From: Plantibacter sp. VKM Ac-2880
GTDB lineage: Bacteria > Actinomycetota > Actinomycetes > Actinomycetales > Microbacteriaceae
Direction of reading: 5' to 3'
Length of the DNA stretch: 64,000 bases
Assembly (NCBI RefSeq): GCF_015351235.1
Contig: NZ_JADKSJ010000001.1
Coordinates: 806,001-870,000 of the forward strand
Part shown: positions 15,797 to 24,170 of the stretch, piece after piece
Numbering within the stretch: position 1 is the first letter of the stretch
How the letters are laid out: every line of letters starts with the position of its first letter
Notes under the pieces: model-generated
Seen by the model: the letters and a program-made list of their open reading frames with translations, nothing else
Database searches by the model: none
What the model was told of the DNA's origin: nothing
Translations under genes and position numbers: made by a program

Positions 15797-16712
15797 TAAA
15801 AACCTCCGTGTCACCGCGATCACCGCGCTCGCCCCCATCAGCTGGGGGACCACCTACCTGGTCACGAGCGAACTGCTCCCGCCTGGCCGCCCGCTGCTCG
15901 CCGCGGTCCTCCGGGCGTTGCCCGCCGGACTGCTGCTGCTCGCGATCACCCGCACCCTTCCGGTCGGTGGCTGGTGGTGGCGGTCCCTCGTCCTCGGAAC
16001 CCTCAACATCGGCGCCTTCTTCGCCTTCCTCTTCCTCGCCGCCTACCGCCTGCCCGGCGGGGTCGCAGCCACCACGGGCGCAATCGGTCCGGTCCTCGTC
16101 GCAGTGCTCGCCAGTCTGCTCGTGGGGGAGGCGTTGACCCTTCGCCGCATCCTGGCCGGCCTCGCGGGGATCGGCGGCGTCGCGCTCATCGTGCTGCAGG
16201 CGGATGCACGCCTCGACGCGGTCGGGGTCGCCGCCGCGCTCGCCGGTGCAGTGTCCATGTCGCTCGGCTCGGTGCTGAGCAAACGGTGGGGCAGGCCGTC
16301 GGTGGGCCGGCGACTCGGTGGCCGACGCCCAGGTTCGTCGAGCCCCGTGTCCGGGCTCGCGGTCACGGCCTGGCAGCTCGTCGCCGGCGGTCTCGTCCTC
16401 GTGCCGGTGCTGCTCCTCGTCGAGGGCCTGCCGACGGATGCGCCCGATCCCGCCGCGGTCGGGGGGTACGCCTACCTTGCCGTCGTGGGCACCGCGCTCG
16501 CCTACGCCCTGTGGTTCCGAGGCATCGGCGTCCTCCCGGTCGGCTCCGTCTCGTTCCTCGGGCTGCTGAGCCCGGTCGTCGCCGTGCTCCTGGGGGTCGC
16601 CGTGCTGGGTGAGGGGCTGAGCCTCGGCCAGCTCCTCGGCATCGGGGTCGTCGCCGGCTCCCTCATCCTGGTCTTCACGGCGCGGGCGCCGAAGACCATA
16701 CTGAGCGCATGA
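15789..16712 (+). CDS. EamA/DMT-family exporter
   Basis: This 307-residue protein has ten hydrophobic segments in two EamA repeats; the first carries ISWGTTYLVTSELLPPGRPL and the second QLVAGGLVLVPVLLLVEGLP. DMT exporters move amino acids, nucleosides or drugs across the inner membrane; the substrate cannot be read from sequence. GTG 15789 follows the -10 TATATT by 6 nt, so it is probably leaderless. The frame stays open upstream to 15354, but that stretch is the antisense of marR. The gene overlaps the next by 4 bases. Confidence 0.9.
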   Translation: MLSKNLRVTAITALAPISWGTTYLVTSELLPPGRPLLAAVLRALPAGLLLLAITRTLPVGGWWWRSLVLGTLNIGAFFAFLFLAAYRLPGGVAATTGAIGPVLVAVLASLLVGEALTLRRILAGLAGIGGVALIVLQADARLDAVGVAAALAGAVSMSLGSVLSKRWGRPSVGRRLGGRRPGSSSPVSGLAVTAWQLVAGGLVLVPVLLLVEGLPTDAPDPAAVGGYAYLAVVGTALAYALWFRGIGVLPVGSVSFLGLLSPVVAVLLGVAVLGEGLSLGQLLGIGVVAGSLILVFTARAPKTILSA

Positions 16713-17146
16713 GGTTCCACACCGTCATCGAGCTGCAGGGCAACAACACCGGCATCCTCGTCCCCGACGCCGTCATCGACGAGCTCGGCGCAGGCAAGCG
16801 CGTCCCGGTCGTCGTGACCGTCGGCGCGACCACCTACCGCAGCACGATCACGCCGATGGGCGGCCGCTTCCTCATCGCGCTCAGCGCCGCGAACCGGGCC
16901 GCGGCCGGGGTCACCGGCGGTGACGAGGTCGAGGTGGAACTCGAGGTCGACACGGCTCCCCGGGTCTTCCCCCTCCCGCCGGAACTCGAACAGGCGCTCG
17001 CGGGTGACGGGCAGGCGCTCGCCGCCTACGGGGCGCTGTCGTTCAGTCGGCAGCGGGCGCTCGCCGAGCCGATCGCTCTCGCGAAGACGGACGTGACGCG
17101 CGACAAGCGGCTCGCCGTGGCCGTGGAGGCGCTGCGCGGCGCGTGA
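16709..17146 (+). CDS. DUF1905/YdeI-OmdA family protein
   Basis: A 145-residue protein with an N-terminal DUF1905 beta-barrel (FHTVIELQGNNTGILVPDAV ... GGRFLIALSAANRAAAGV) and a C-terminal YdeI/OmpD-associated helical part (LAAYGALSFSRQRALAEPIA ... KRLAVAVEAL). Relatives are implicated in protection against peptides in Salmonella, but the function is unclear. It overlaps the EamA stop by four bases (ATGA), so both are expressed together under MarR control. Confidence 0.85.
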   Translation: MRFHTVIELQGNNTGILVPDAVIDELGAGKRVPVVVTVGATTYRSTITPMGGRFLIALSAANRAAAGVTGGDEVEVELEVDTAPRVFPLPPELEQALAGDGQALAAYGALSFSRQRALAEPIALAKTDVTRDKRLAVAVEALRGA

Positions 17147-17185
17147 CGGCGAGCCGAGGCGTCCGGAGCAGCGTCGGGGCCGGAC

Positions 17186-17731
17186 TCAGCGCGCGGGCGT
17201 CTCCGCGAGGAGCGGGACGACGAGCGGCAGCTGCAGCGTGAGCCACGGGCTGAACGCGAAGGGCGCACGCTCCACCGAGTCCAGGAGGGAGGCGGGCTCG
17301 GCCCAGGCCCATTCCATGACCTCGGCCGGGTTCGGCTCGGGCACAGCGTCGGTGTAGGCGACGTAGACCGGACAGATCTCGTACTCGACCACGCCCGAGG
17401 CGTCGACGGCGCGGTAGCGGAAGTCGGGCAGGACGAGGTGCGGAGCCGAGATCGGCAGGCCCAGCTCGGCGCTCGCGCGGCGGAGGACCGCGTCGACGCT
17501 GTCCTCGTCGGGGCCCGGGTGTCCGCAGAACGAGTTCGTCCAGACGCCAGGCCAGGTCAGCTTCGACAGCGCGCGGCGGGTCACGAGGATGCGGCCGTCG
17601 GGACCGATGACGTGGCAGGAGAACGCGAGGTGGAGGGGCGTCTCCTGCGTGTGGACGGTCGCCTTCGGCGTAGTGCCGATGCGGGTGCCGTCCTCGGCGA
17701 GCAGGACGACGAGTTCTTCGGGTACCGACAT
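17186..17731 (-). CDS. idi: Isopentenyl-diphosphate delta-isomerase, type 1
   Basis: The 181-residue Nudix-fold enzyme interconverts IPP and DMAPP. Signature segments are LHLAFSCHVIGPDGRILVTRRA, WTNSFCGHPGPDE (catalytic Cys of the type 1 enzyme, around residue 69) and YEICPVYVAY with the second catalytic Glu. Length matches actinomycete Idi. It lies divergent from crtE and supplies the DMAPP primer and the prenyl units for the adjacent C50 carotenoid pathway. Confidence 0.95.
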   Translation of the reverse strand: MSVPEELVVLLAEDGTRIGTTPKATVHTQETPLHLAFSCHVIGPDGRILVTRRALSKLTWPGVWTNSFCGHPGPDEDSVDAVLRRASAELGLPISAPHLVLPDFRYRAVDASGVVEYEICPVYVAYTDAVPEPNPAEVMEWAWAEPASLLDSVERAPFAFSPWLTLQLPLVVPLLAETPAR

Positions 17732-17816
17732 GTGTCCATTGTCCCCGACGAGCGGGACGAACGCGAATGGACAGCTAGCGTACTAATCTCCAGGCTCGGT
17801 GAAGTAGCCTCGTGCT

Positions 17817-18890
17817 ATGGAGACCCACCACGTCGTCGACGTGCCCTACCGGCAACAGCACCAGGTCGAGGATGCCCTCGAGCGGTTCCTCGAACTGGCG
17901 AAGACGCAGGCGGTGTCGTTCGGCGGCGCCGGGTACCTGCGGCTCTGGGAGACCATCGAACGCAGCATGGCCGGCGGCAAGCGTTTCCGGCCCCGTATGG
18001 TCATGACCGCGTACGAGGCGCTCGGTGGTGACGACGTCGTCGCCGCAGCCCACGTCGCCGCCGCCTACGAGCTCCTCCACACCGCCCTCATCGTGCACGA
18101 CGACGTGATCGACCGCGACTTCGTGCGGCGCGGCAGTCCGAACGTCTCGGGCAGCTACCGGGACATCGCCCAGACCGCCGGCATCCCCCTGCCGCTCGCC
18201 GAGCACCGCGGCATGTCCGTCGCCGTCATCGCCGGCGACCTCGCCCTGTCGGCGTCCTACCGGCTGATCGACCGCGCCGGCAGCGCCGACTCGGTCCGCA
18301 CCCGTCTCCGCGAGATCCTCGACGACGCCATCTCCGCGTCGGCCGCCGGTGAACTCGCCGACGTCGACTTCACCGTCGGCGGCGTCGTCCCGACGGTCGA
18401 CGACATCATCCGCATGGAACGCCTGAAGACCGCGTACTACTCCTTCGAGGCGCCGCTGCAGTCCGGCGGTGTCCTTGCCGGTGCGCCGGAGGCCACGATC
18501 GACGCCCTGGGTGCGTTCGGGCAGCAGATCGGCATCGCCTACCAGATCATCGACGACGTCCTCGGGGTCTTCGGCGATGCGAAGACCACGGGCAAGACCA
18601 CGATCGGCGACCTCCGCGAGGGCAAGCTCACGGTCATGGTGGCCTTCGCCGCCGAGCAGCCCGAATGGCACGCCGTGGAGCACCTCTTCGGCGACCCTGA
18701 CCTCGACGAGGACGGTGCCGCCGTGTTGCGGGAGGTCCTCACCTCCACGGGTGCGCGCCAGCACGCGACGCTGCTCGCGGGGGACTACGCCAACCGGGCC
18801 TGGGAGCAGCTGGCGTCGCCGAGCATCCCGCAGCAGCTCCGGGAGGAACTCCGTCCCATCGTGGCCACGGTGCTCGAGCGGTCGCGATGA
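17817..18890 (+). CDS. crtE: Geranylgeranyl diphosphate synthase (polyprenyl synthetase)
   Basis: The 357-residue all-alpha prenyltransferase has GGKRFRPRM, the first Asp-rich motif HDDVIDRD (around residues 96-103) and the second in YQIIDDVLGVFGD (around residues 242-254). In this context it makes GGPP for phytoene synthesis. ATG 17817 lies 6 nt after TAGCCT (17805-17810), so it is probably leaderless. The 85-bp gap to idi should hold the control site for both directions; AGCTAGCGTACTAAT (17773-17787) is a partly symmetric candidate. First gene of crtE-B-I-Ye-Yf-Eb. Confidence 0.93.
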   Translation: METHHVVDVPYRQQHQVEDALERFLELAKTQAVSFGGAGYLRLWETIERSMAGGKRFRPRMVMTAYEALGGDDVVAAAHVAAAYELLHTALIVHDDVIDRDFVRRGSPNVSGSYRDIAQTAGIPLPLAEHRGMSVAVIAGDLALSASYRLIDRAGSADSVRTRLREILDDAISASAAGELADVDFTVGGVVPTVDDIIRMERLKTAYYSFEAPLQSGGVLAGAPEATIDALGAFGQQIGIAYQIIDDVLGVFGDAKTTGKTTIGDLREGKLTVMVAFAAEQPEWHAVEHLFGDPDLDEDGAAVLREVLTSTGARQHATLLAGDYANRAWEQLASPSIPQQLREELRPIVATVLERSR

Positions 18891-19852
18891 CCGCGGGCGG
18901 GAACGGGGCGGAGCACCCGAACGACGACTCGTCCGTCGGTGGCGCCCGACGGCTCTACGACCGGGTCGCGCAAGAGACGGCCAGCATCGTGATCCGGCGC
19001 TACTCGACCTCCTTCGGCCTTGCGGCCAGGCTCCTCGGTGGTGAGATCCGGCAGGACGTGGAGAACGTCTACGCGCTCGTCCGGATCGCCGACGAGATCG
19101 TCGACGGGGTCGCCGCGGCCGCCGGGCTGGGCCCCGAGCGGGTCCTCGCCATGCTCGACGCCCTCGAACGCGACACCGAGGACGCCGTCCAGACGGGGTA
19201 CAGCAGCAACCTCGTCGTGCACGCCTTCGCCATCACGGCGCGGTCGGCGGGCATCGAGACCGACCTCACCCGGCCGTTCTTCGCGTCCATGCGGGCGGAC
19301 CTCTCGCGGACCGTCCACACGCCCGAGACCTTCCGCGACTACGTGTACGGCTCCGCCGAGGTCGTCGGCCTCATGTGCCTCCGGATCTTCCTGCGCGGCC
19401 ACGACGTCGACGACGCCCAGCGCGCTGCGTTCGTCGTCGGGGCCAGGAGCCTCGGTGCGGCGTTCCAGAAGGTCAACTTCCTGCGAGACCTCTCGGCCGA
19501 CCACGACGAACTGGGTCGCAGCTACTTCCCGGGCGTCGCCGTCGACGACCTCTCCGAAGCACAGAAGCACAGCCTGCTCGACGACATCGAGGCCGACCTC
19601 GACCGCTCGGCCGCCGTGCTCGCCCAGCTGCCGAAGTCGAGTCGTCGTGCCGTCGCGCTCGCGCAGGAACTGTTCTCCGAGCTGGCGAGACGGATCCGCA
19701 CGACGCCCGCGTCGGACCTCGTCCGCACCCGCGTGCGCGTCCCCGACCCCGTGAAGCTGCGGATCGCCGCTGGCGCGCTCGCCGGCCGGACGCCCACCTC
19801 CACCGGCACCACCGCCTCCATCCCGACGATCGACGAGAGCTCGCTGTCATGA
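18887..19852 (+). CDS. crtB: Phytoene synthase
   Basis: The 321-residue squalene/phytoene synthase-fold enzyme joins two GGPP into phytoene. YALVRIADEIVDGV holds the first Asp motif, and QKVNFLRDLSADHDELGRSY the second. The ATG overlaps the crtE stop (ATGA), indicating translational coupling. Length is typical. Confidence 0.95.
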   Translation: MTAGGNGAEHPNDDSSVGGARRLYDRVAQETASIVIRRYSTSFGLAARLLGGEIRQDVENVYALVRIADEIVDGVAAAAGLGPERVLAMLDALERDTEDAVQTGYSSNLVVHAFAITARSAGIETDLTRPFFASMRADLSRTVHTPETFRDYVYGSAEVVGLMCLRIFLRGHDVDDAQRAAFVVGARSLGAAFQKVNFLRDLSADHDELGRSYFPGVAVDDLSEAQKHSLLDDIEADLDRSAAVLAQLPKSSRRAVALAQELFSELARRIRTTPASDLVRTRVRVPDPVKLRIAAGALAGRTPTSTGTTASIPTIDESSLS

Positions 19853-21429
19853 CCACTTCTCCCAACCGCACCGTCGTCATCGGCGGCGGCATCAGCGGAC
19901 TCGCCACCGCGGCCCTGCTCGCCCGCGACGGTCAGCAGGTCACCCTGCTCGAACGCCGCGACGTGCTCGGCGGGCGGGCCGGCACCTGGGAGCAGGACGG
20001 GTTCACCTTCGACACGGGGCCGAGCTGGTACCTCATGCCGGAGGTCTTCGACCACTTCTACCGACTCCTCGGCACCTCGGCGGCGGAACAGCTCGACCTC
20101 GGCCGCCTCGACCCGGCCTACCGGGTCTACTCCGAGGGCCGCGACGGCCACCTCGACCTCGCCGCGAACCGCGCCGACAACCTGGCACTGTTCGAATCCG
20201 TCGAGCCCGGCGCCGGCGCGAAGATGGACGAGTACCTCCGCAGCGCCAAGGAGACGTACGAGATCGCGATCCGGAGCTTCCTCTACACGACCTTCGAGTC
20301 GTACCGCACGCTCGCGAGCCGCGAGGTCCTCGCGCGCATGCCGAAGCTGGCGAAGCTCCTGACCGAGGACCTCGACACGCTGACCGCCCGTACGGTGTCC
20401 GACGTCCGCCTGCAGCAGATCCTCGGGTATCCGGCGGTCTTCCTCGGATCCTCGCCGTTCGACGCACCGAGCATGTACCACCTGATGAGCTACCTCGACC
20501 TCGAGGACGGCGTGCTCTACCCGCAGGGCGGGTTCTCCCGAATCATCGACACGATCGCCGAGCTGGCGCGCGCCGAGGGCGTCGAGATCGTCACCGGCGC
20601 GGAGGTCACGGGCATCACGACGATGCCCGCCGGTCGTCGCTCGCGCGTCGCCGGGGTCAACTACCTCGACGCCGACGGTCGCCGTCAGCTCCTGCACGCC
20701 GACAACGTCGTGTCCGCGGCAGACCTCCACCACACCGAGACGACGCTCCTCCCGCGGGAGCTGCAGACCTACCCGGCCGAGTACTGGGAGAAGCGGACGG
20801 CCGGCCCCGGCGCGGTGCTCGTCATGCTCGGCGTCCGCGGTGAGCTGCCGGAACTCCTCCACCACAGCCTGTTCTTCACCACCGACTGGCGCGACAACTT
20901 CGGCCGCATCTTCGGTGAGGTGACGAGCGTGCCCGACCCGGCATCGCTCTACGTCTGCCGCCCGAGCGCCACCGACGCCGGCGTCGCCCCTGAGGGACAC
21001 GAGAACCTGTTCATCCTCGTGCCCATTCCGGCCGACCCCACCATCGGCGGCGGCGGTGACGCCCAGGTCACCGAGATCGGTGACGCAGCCATCGCGCAGA
21101 TCGCCGCCTGGGCCGGCGTGCCCGACCTCGCCGACCGCATCGTCGTCCGCCGCGACGTCGGTCCCGCCGACTTCGTGAACGACCTCAACGTGTGGAAGGG
21201 CACCTCCCTCGGGCCGGCGCACATCCTCTCGCAGAGCGCCATGTTCCGCAGCGGCAACGTGAGCAAGAAGGTCGACGGCCTCTACTACACCGGCGGCTCC
21301 ACGATCCCCGGCATCGGACTGCCCATGTGCCTCATCAGCGCCGAACTCGTCGTGAAGCGCATGCGTGGTGACATCACCACCGGGCCGATGCCTGAGCCGT
21401 TGCGCAGACGTCCCGTGGCCGCCGACTGA
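19849..21429 (+). CDS. crtI: Phytoene desaturase (lycopene-forming)
   Basis: The 526-residue FAD-dependent desaturase has the dinucleotide fold VVIGGGISGLATAALLA (residues 9-25), FDTGPSWYLMPEVFDHFY and the C-terminal GGSTIPGIGLPMCLISAELV, which is the CrtI signature. It should carry out four desaturations of phytoene to lycopene. ATG 19849 overlaps the crtB stop (ATGA). The frame extends upstream through crtB, but only this start gives the FAD motif at the N-terminus. Confidence 0.95.
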   Translation: MTTSPNRTVVIGGGISGLATAALLARDGQQVTLLERRDVLGGRAGTWEQDGFTFDTGPSWYLMPEVFDHFYRLLGTSAAEQLDLGRLDPAYRVYSEGRDGHLDLAANRADNLALFESVEPGAGAKMDEYLRSAKETYEIAIRSFLYTTFESYRTLASREVLARMPKLAKLLTEDLDTLTARTVSDVRLQQILGYPAVFLGSSPFDAPSMYHLMSYLDLEDGVLYPQGGFSRIIDTIAELARAEGVEIVTGAEVTGITTMPAGRRSRVAGVNYLDADGRRQLLHADNVVSAADLHHTETTLLPRELQTYPAEYWEKRTAGPGAVLVMLGVRGELPELLHHSLFFTTDWRDNFGRIFGEVTSVPDPASLYVCRPSATDAGVAPEGHENLFILVPIPADPTIGGGGDAQVTEIGDAAIAQIAAWAGVPDLADRIVVRRDVGPADFVNDLNVWKGTSLGPAHILSQSAMFRSGNVSKKVDGLYYTGGSTIPGIGLPMCLISAELVVKRMRGDITTGPMPEPLRRRPVAAD

Positions 21430-21782
21430 TGGGTCTGCTGTACCTGCTCGCACTCCTCGTCTCGATCACCGGGATGATCATGCTCGACCGCCGGTTCCGC
21501 CTGTTCTTCTGGGCCGACCGACGTCGCGCTGCCGTCATCCTGCCCGTCGGCGTCGTGTTCTTCCTCGTCTGGGACCTGTTCGGCATCGGCCTGGGGATCT
21601 TCTTCCGCGGCGAGACCTCGTTCATGACGGGTCTGCAGGTCGCTCCCGAGCTGCCGATCGAGGAGGTCTTCTTCCTGACCCTCCTCTGCTACCTGACGAT
21701 GAACCTCTTCGGGGCCGCACGGCACCTGACCGCGCGCTTCGCCCGACGGACGGACACCGCCACCGGGGTGAGCGGACGATGA
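21429..21782 (+). CDS. crtYe: Heterodimeric C50 carotenoid cyclase subunit
   Basis: A 117-residue protein with three membrane segments and the conserved PELPIEEVFFLTLLCYLTMN of the CarR-type lycopene cyclase half. In Corynebacterium and Microbacteriaceae CrtYe and CrtYf form a heterodimer that cyclises flavuxanthin-type C50 intermediates to epsilon rings. The ATG overlaps the last base of the crtI stop codon. Confidence 0.9.
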   Translation: MGLLYLLALLVSITGMIMLDRRFRLFFWADRRRAAVILPVGVVFFLVWDLFGIGLGIFFRGETSFMTGLQVAPELPIEEVFFLTLLCYLTMNLFGAARHLTARFARRTDTATGVSGR

Positions 21783-22159
21783 CGTACGCCGGACTCAACG
21801 CATGGTTCCTCGCCGTCGTGGCGGTCGTCGCCCTCCTCGCGGTCGTGCGGATGGACGCCCGCCGTCGTCGTGGCGCGCCGACGAGTGGCCCGACGGCCGG
21901 CACCTGGCTGCTCGGTGTCGGCGGCGTGCTCGTCGTGCTGCTCCTCATGACCGCCCTGTTCGACAACGTCATGATCGGGATCGGGCTCGTCGGCTACGAC
22001 CCCGCGCTCATCTCCGGCGCCTTCATCGGTGTCGCACCGCTCGAGGACTTCGCCTACGCCATCGCCGCCGCCGTCCTGCTCCCGTCGCTCTGGGTGCTGC
22101 TCGAACGTCGTGCCCCGTCTCCCGTCTCCCCATCCCCGTCCCAGGAGGACCCGGCATGA
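21779..22159 (+). CDS. crtYf: Heterodimeric C50 carotenoid cyclase subunit
   Basis: A 126-residue partner of CrtYe with three membrane segments and ALISGAFIGVAPLEDFAYAI, the paired version of the cyclase motif. ATG 21779 overlaps the crtYe stop by four bases. The hydrophilic C-terminal tail (PSPVSPSPSQEDPA) is Pro/Ser-rich. Both halves are required for epsilon-ring formation in the known family. Confidence 0.9.
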   Translation: MTYAGLNAWFLAVVAVVALLAVVRMDARRRRGAPTSGPTAGTWLLGVGGVLVVLLLMTALFDNVMIGIGLVGYDPALISGAFIGVAPLEDFAYAIAAAVLLPSLWVLLERRAPSPVSPSPSQEDPA

Positions 22160-23022
22160 ACCGACTCGGCCAGCTCGTGCTGTCCTCACGACCGCTGTCG
22201 TGGATCAACACCGCCTACCCGTTCGCGGCGGCCTATCTGCTGACGACCCGAGAGCTCGACCTCACGTTCTGGCTCGGGACGCTCTACTTCCTCATCCCGT
22301 ACAACTTGGCGATGTACGGGATCAACGACGTGTTCGACTACGAGTCCGACCTCCGGAACCCGCGCAAGGGCGGCGTGGAGGGCGCGGTGCTCGACCGGCG
22401 GATGCACCGGCTGACGATCGTCGCGGCGATCGCGACGAACGTCCCGTTCCTCGTCTACCTCGTCGTCGTCGGGTCGCCGCTGTCCTGGCTCGTGCTCGCG
22501 ATCAGCGTCTTCGCACTCGTCGCCTACAGTGCGCCCGGCTTGCGGTTCAAGGAACGGCCGTTCCTCGACTCGCTCACCTCGAGCACGCACTTCGTGAGTC
22601 CCGCGGTCTACGGACTCGTGCTGGCCGGCGCGGTGTTCACCCCGGCGCTCTGGGCCCTGCTCGTCGGCTACTTCCTGTGGGGCATCGCCAGCCACGCCTT
22701 CGGTGCGGTGCAGGACATCATCGCGGATCGCGAGGGCGGGATCGGCTCGATCGCGACGGTCATCGGAGCGGCCCCGACGGTTCGGTTCGCGTTCGTCGCC
22801 TACCTCGCCGGTGGTGCGCTGATGCTCGTGACGCCGTGGCCCATCCCGTTGGCGGGCCTGCTCGCGCTGCCCTACGCCGCGAGTGTGCTGCCGTTCTGGA
22901 ACCTCCGCGAGGAGGACGCCGAGGGCGCCAACGCGGGCTGGAAGCGGTTCCTCCGCCTGAACTTCCTGACGGGGTTCCTCGTCACGATGCTCATCATCTG
23001 GTACTGGTTCCTGACGTCCTGA
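22156..23022 (+). CDS. crtEb: Lycopene elongase (UbiA-type prenyltransferase)
   Basis: The 288-residue polytopic prenyltransferase has the two UbiA Asp motifs: YGINDVFDYESDLRNPRKGG (around residues 54-73) and GAVQDIIADREGGI (around residues 187-200). CrtEb adds dimethylallyl units to both ends of lycopene, giving a C50 skeleton. Last gene of the operon, it overlaps crtYf by four bases (ATGA). Together the genes predict decaprenoxanthin or a close relative, a yellow membrane pigment. Confidence 0.92.
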   Translation: MNRLGQLVLSSRPLSWINTAYPFAAAYLLTTRELDLTFWLGTLYFLIPYNLAMYGINDVFDYESDLRNPRKGGVEGAVLDRRMHRLTIVAAIATNVPFLVYLVVVGSPLSWLVLAISVFALVAYSAPGLRFKERPFLDSLTSSTHFVSPAVYGLVLAGAVFTPALWALLVGYFLWGIASHAFGAVQDIIADREGGIGSIATVIGAAPTVRFAFVAYLAGGALMLVTPWPIPLAGLLALPYAASVLPFWNLREEDAEGANAGWKRFLRLNFLTGFLVTMLIIWYWFLTS

Positions 23023-23035
23023 CGTCTTTTTCCTC

Positions 23036-23118
23036 TCCCTAACTCAGGAACCCCACGGCGCGTCGCCGGTCCCGCAGGCGGGAGCGGTGTGACACGCCGG
23101 GAGCGTCCTGAGTTAGGG
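23036..23118. repeat. Palindromic intergenic element, copy 1
   Basis: TCCCTAACTCAGGA (23036-23049) and TCCTGAGTTAGGG (23106-23118) form the outer arms; the inner left side is degenerate (GGCGCGTC), the right reads GACACGCCG. It lies 13 bases after the crtEb stop between convergent genes and probably acts as a terminator. Copies 2-4 are at 25285, 32086 and 32198. Confidence 0.85.
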
Positions 23119-23151
23119 GAACGGAAGGGTGGGGTCAGGTGCCCGCGAGGC

Positions 23152-23952
23152 TCAGAGCTCGAAGGAGAAGCCGAGGTCGTCGGGGTACTCGCCGAGCTCG
23201 GTGAGGCCGGTCGCGGCGCGCTGCAGGGCGGCGAGCGTCAGGCCGAGCGTGCCGGGTCCGAAGCTGACCCGGGAGACGCCGAGCTCCGCCAGGCGCTTGA
23301 GCGGCACGGCGCCCGGGTGGCCGATGACGGAGATGCGGCCGTGGACCTGTTCGATCGCCTTCGCGACGAGCTCCTCCGTGCCGAGTCCGAGGAAGAAGAT
23401 CACGTCGGCACCCGCCTCGAGGTAGGCGTTGGCGCGTGCGACGGCCTCGTCCCACGCCTCAGGGTCGCCGGCGAGGGTGTCGACGCGCGCATTGATGACG
23501 AGCGGGACACCCGCGTCCTCGGCTCCGGCGCGGGCGGCGGCGACACGGGCCGCTGCCTCCTCGATCGGGAACTGGGGCGCCTTCGCGGCGCCGACGGAGT
23601 CCTCGAGGTTGATGCCGACGGCACCGGCCTCGACGATCAGGCGACGGACGTTCTCGCGCACACCGGCGGCGTCGTCGGCGTAGCCCTTCTCGAAGTCGAT
23701 CGTCACCGGCAGGTCGACGGCGCTCACGATGATCTTCGCGGCGGCGATCGCCTCGTCGACGTCGAGCCCGCCGCCGTCTTCGAGGCCGCGCACGTTGGAG
23801 ACGGAGTGGCTCGCCGAGGCGAGGGCGGCCACGCCGGGCGCCTCGGAGACGACCTTGGCGGTGATGGCGTCCCACACGTTGGTCACGATGAGCGGGGTGC
23901 CCGGCTGGTGGAGGGCGTTGAGGAGGGTGGCTTTCGCCTGCAGATCGGTCAT
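23152..23952 (-). CDS. Isocitrate lyase/PEP mutase superfamily protein
   Basis: The 266-residue TIM-barrel protein has TPLIVTNVWDAITAKVV near the front, LPVTIDFEKGYAD (metal-binding Asp/Glu), GINLEDSVG and a later PLVINARVDT. The KKCG-type active-site loop of true isocitrate lyases is absent, so it is one of the many family members with unknown C-C or P-C lyase substrate, often annotated as phosphonomutase-like. ATG 23952 is chosen because it gives the family N-terminus; a GTG at 23979 would add nine residues and cannot be excluded. Confidence 0.8.
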   Translation of the reverse strand: MTDLQAKATLLNALHQPGTPLIVTNVWDAITAKVVSEAPGVAALASASHSVSNVRGLEDGGGLDVDEAIAAAKIIVSAVDLPVTIDFEKGYADDAAGVRENVRRLIVEAGAVGINLEDSVGAAKAPQFPIEEAAARVAAARAGAEDAGVPLVINARVDTLAGDPEAWDEAVARANAYLEAGADVIFFLGLGTEELVAKAIEQVHGRISVIGHPGAVPLKRLAELGVSRVSFGPGTLGLTLAALQRAATGLTELGEYPDDLGFSFEL

Positions 23953-24170
23953 CTCCGCAGTCTGGCAGCGTCCCTCCACCAGCTGTCCGACAAGCGTCCG
24001 GAATTCAGCGAACGTTCGGGTTCGATGCGGTCCTGGGATGGCACGAACCGGGCGGAGAGCCGTGTCCCGTCACGGAAGACGGTCCTCCGCCGCACGACAT
24101 CACGGGGCCGTCGCCGACCGGGCGATCGTGATGCCGTGCGTATCATTGGTCCCCGAAGGAAGGCGTTCCC

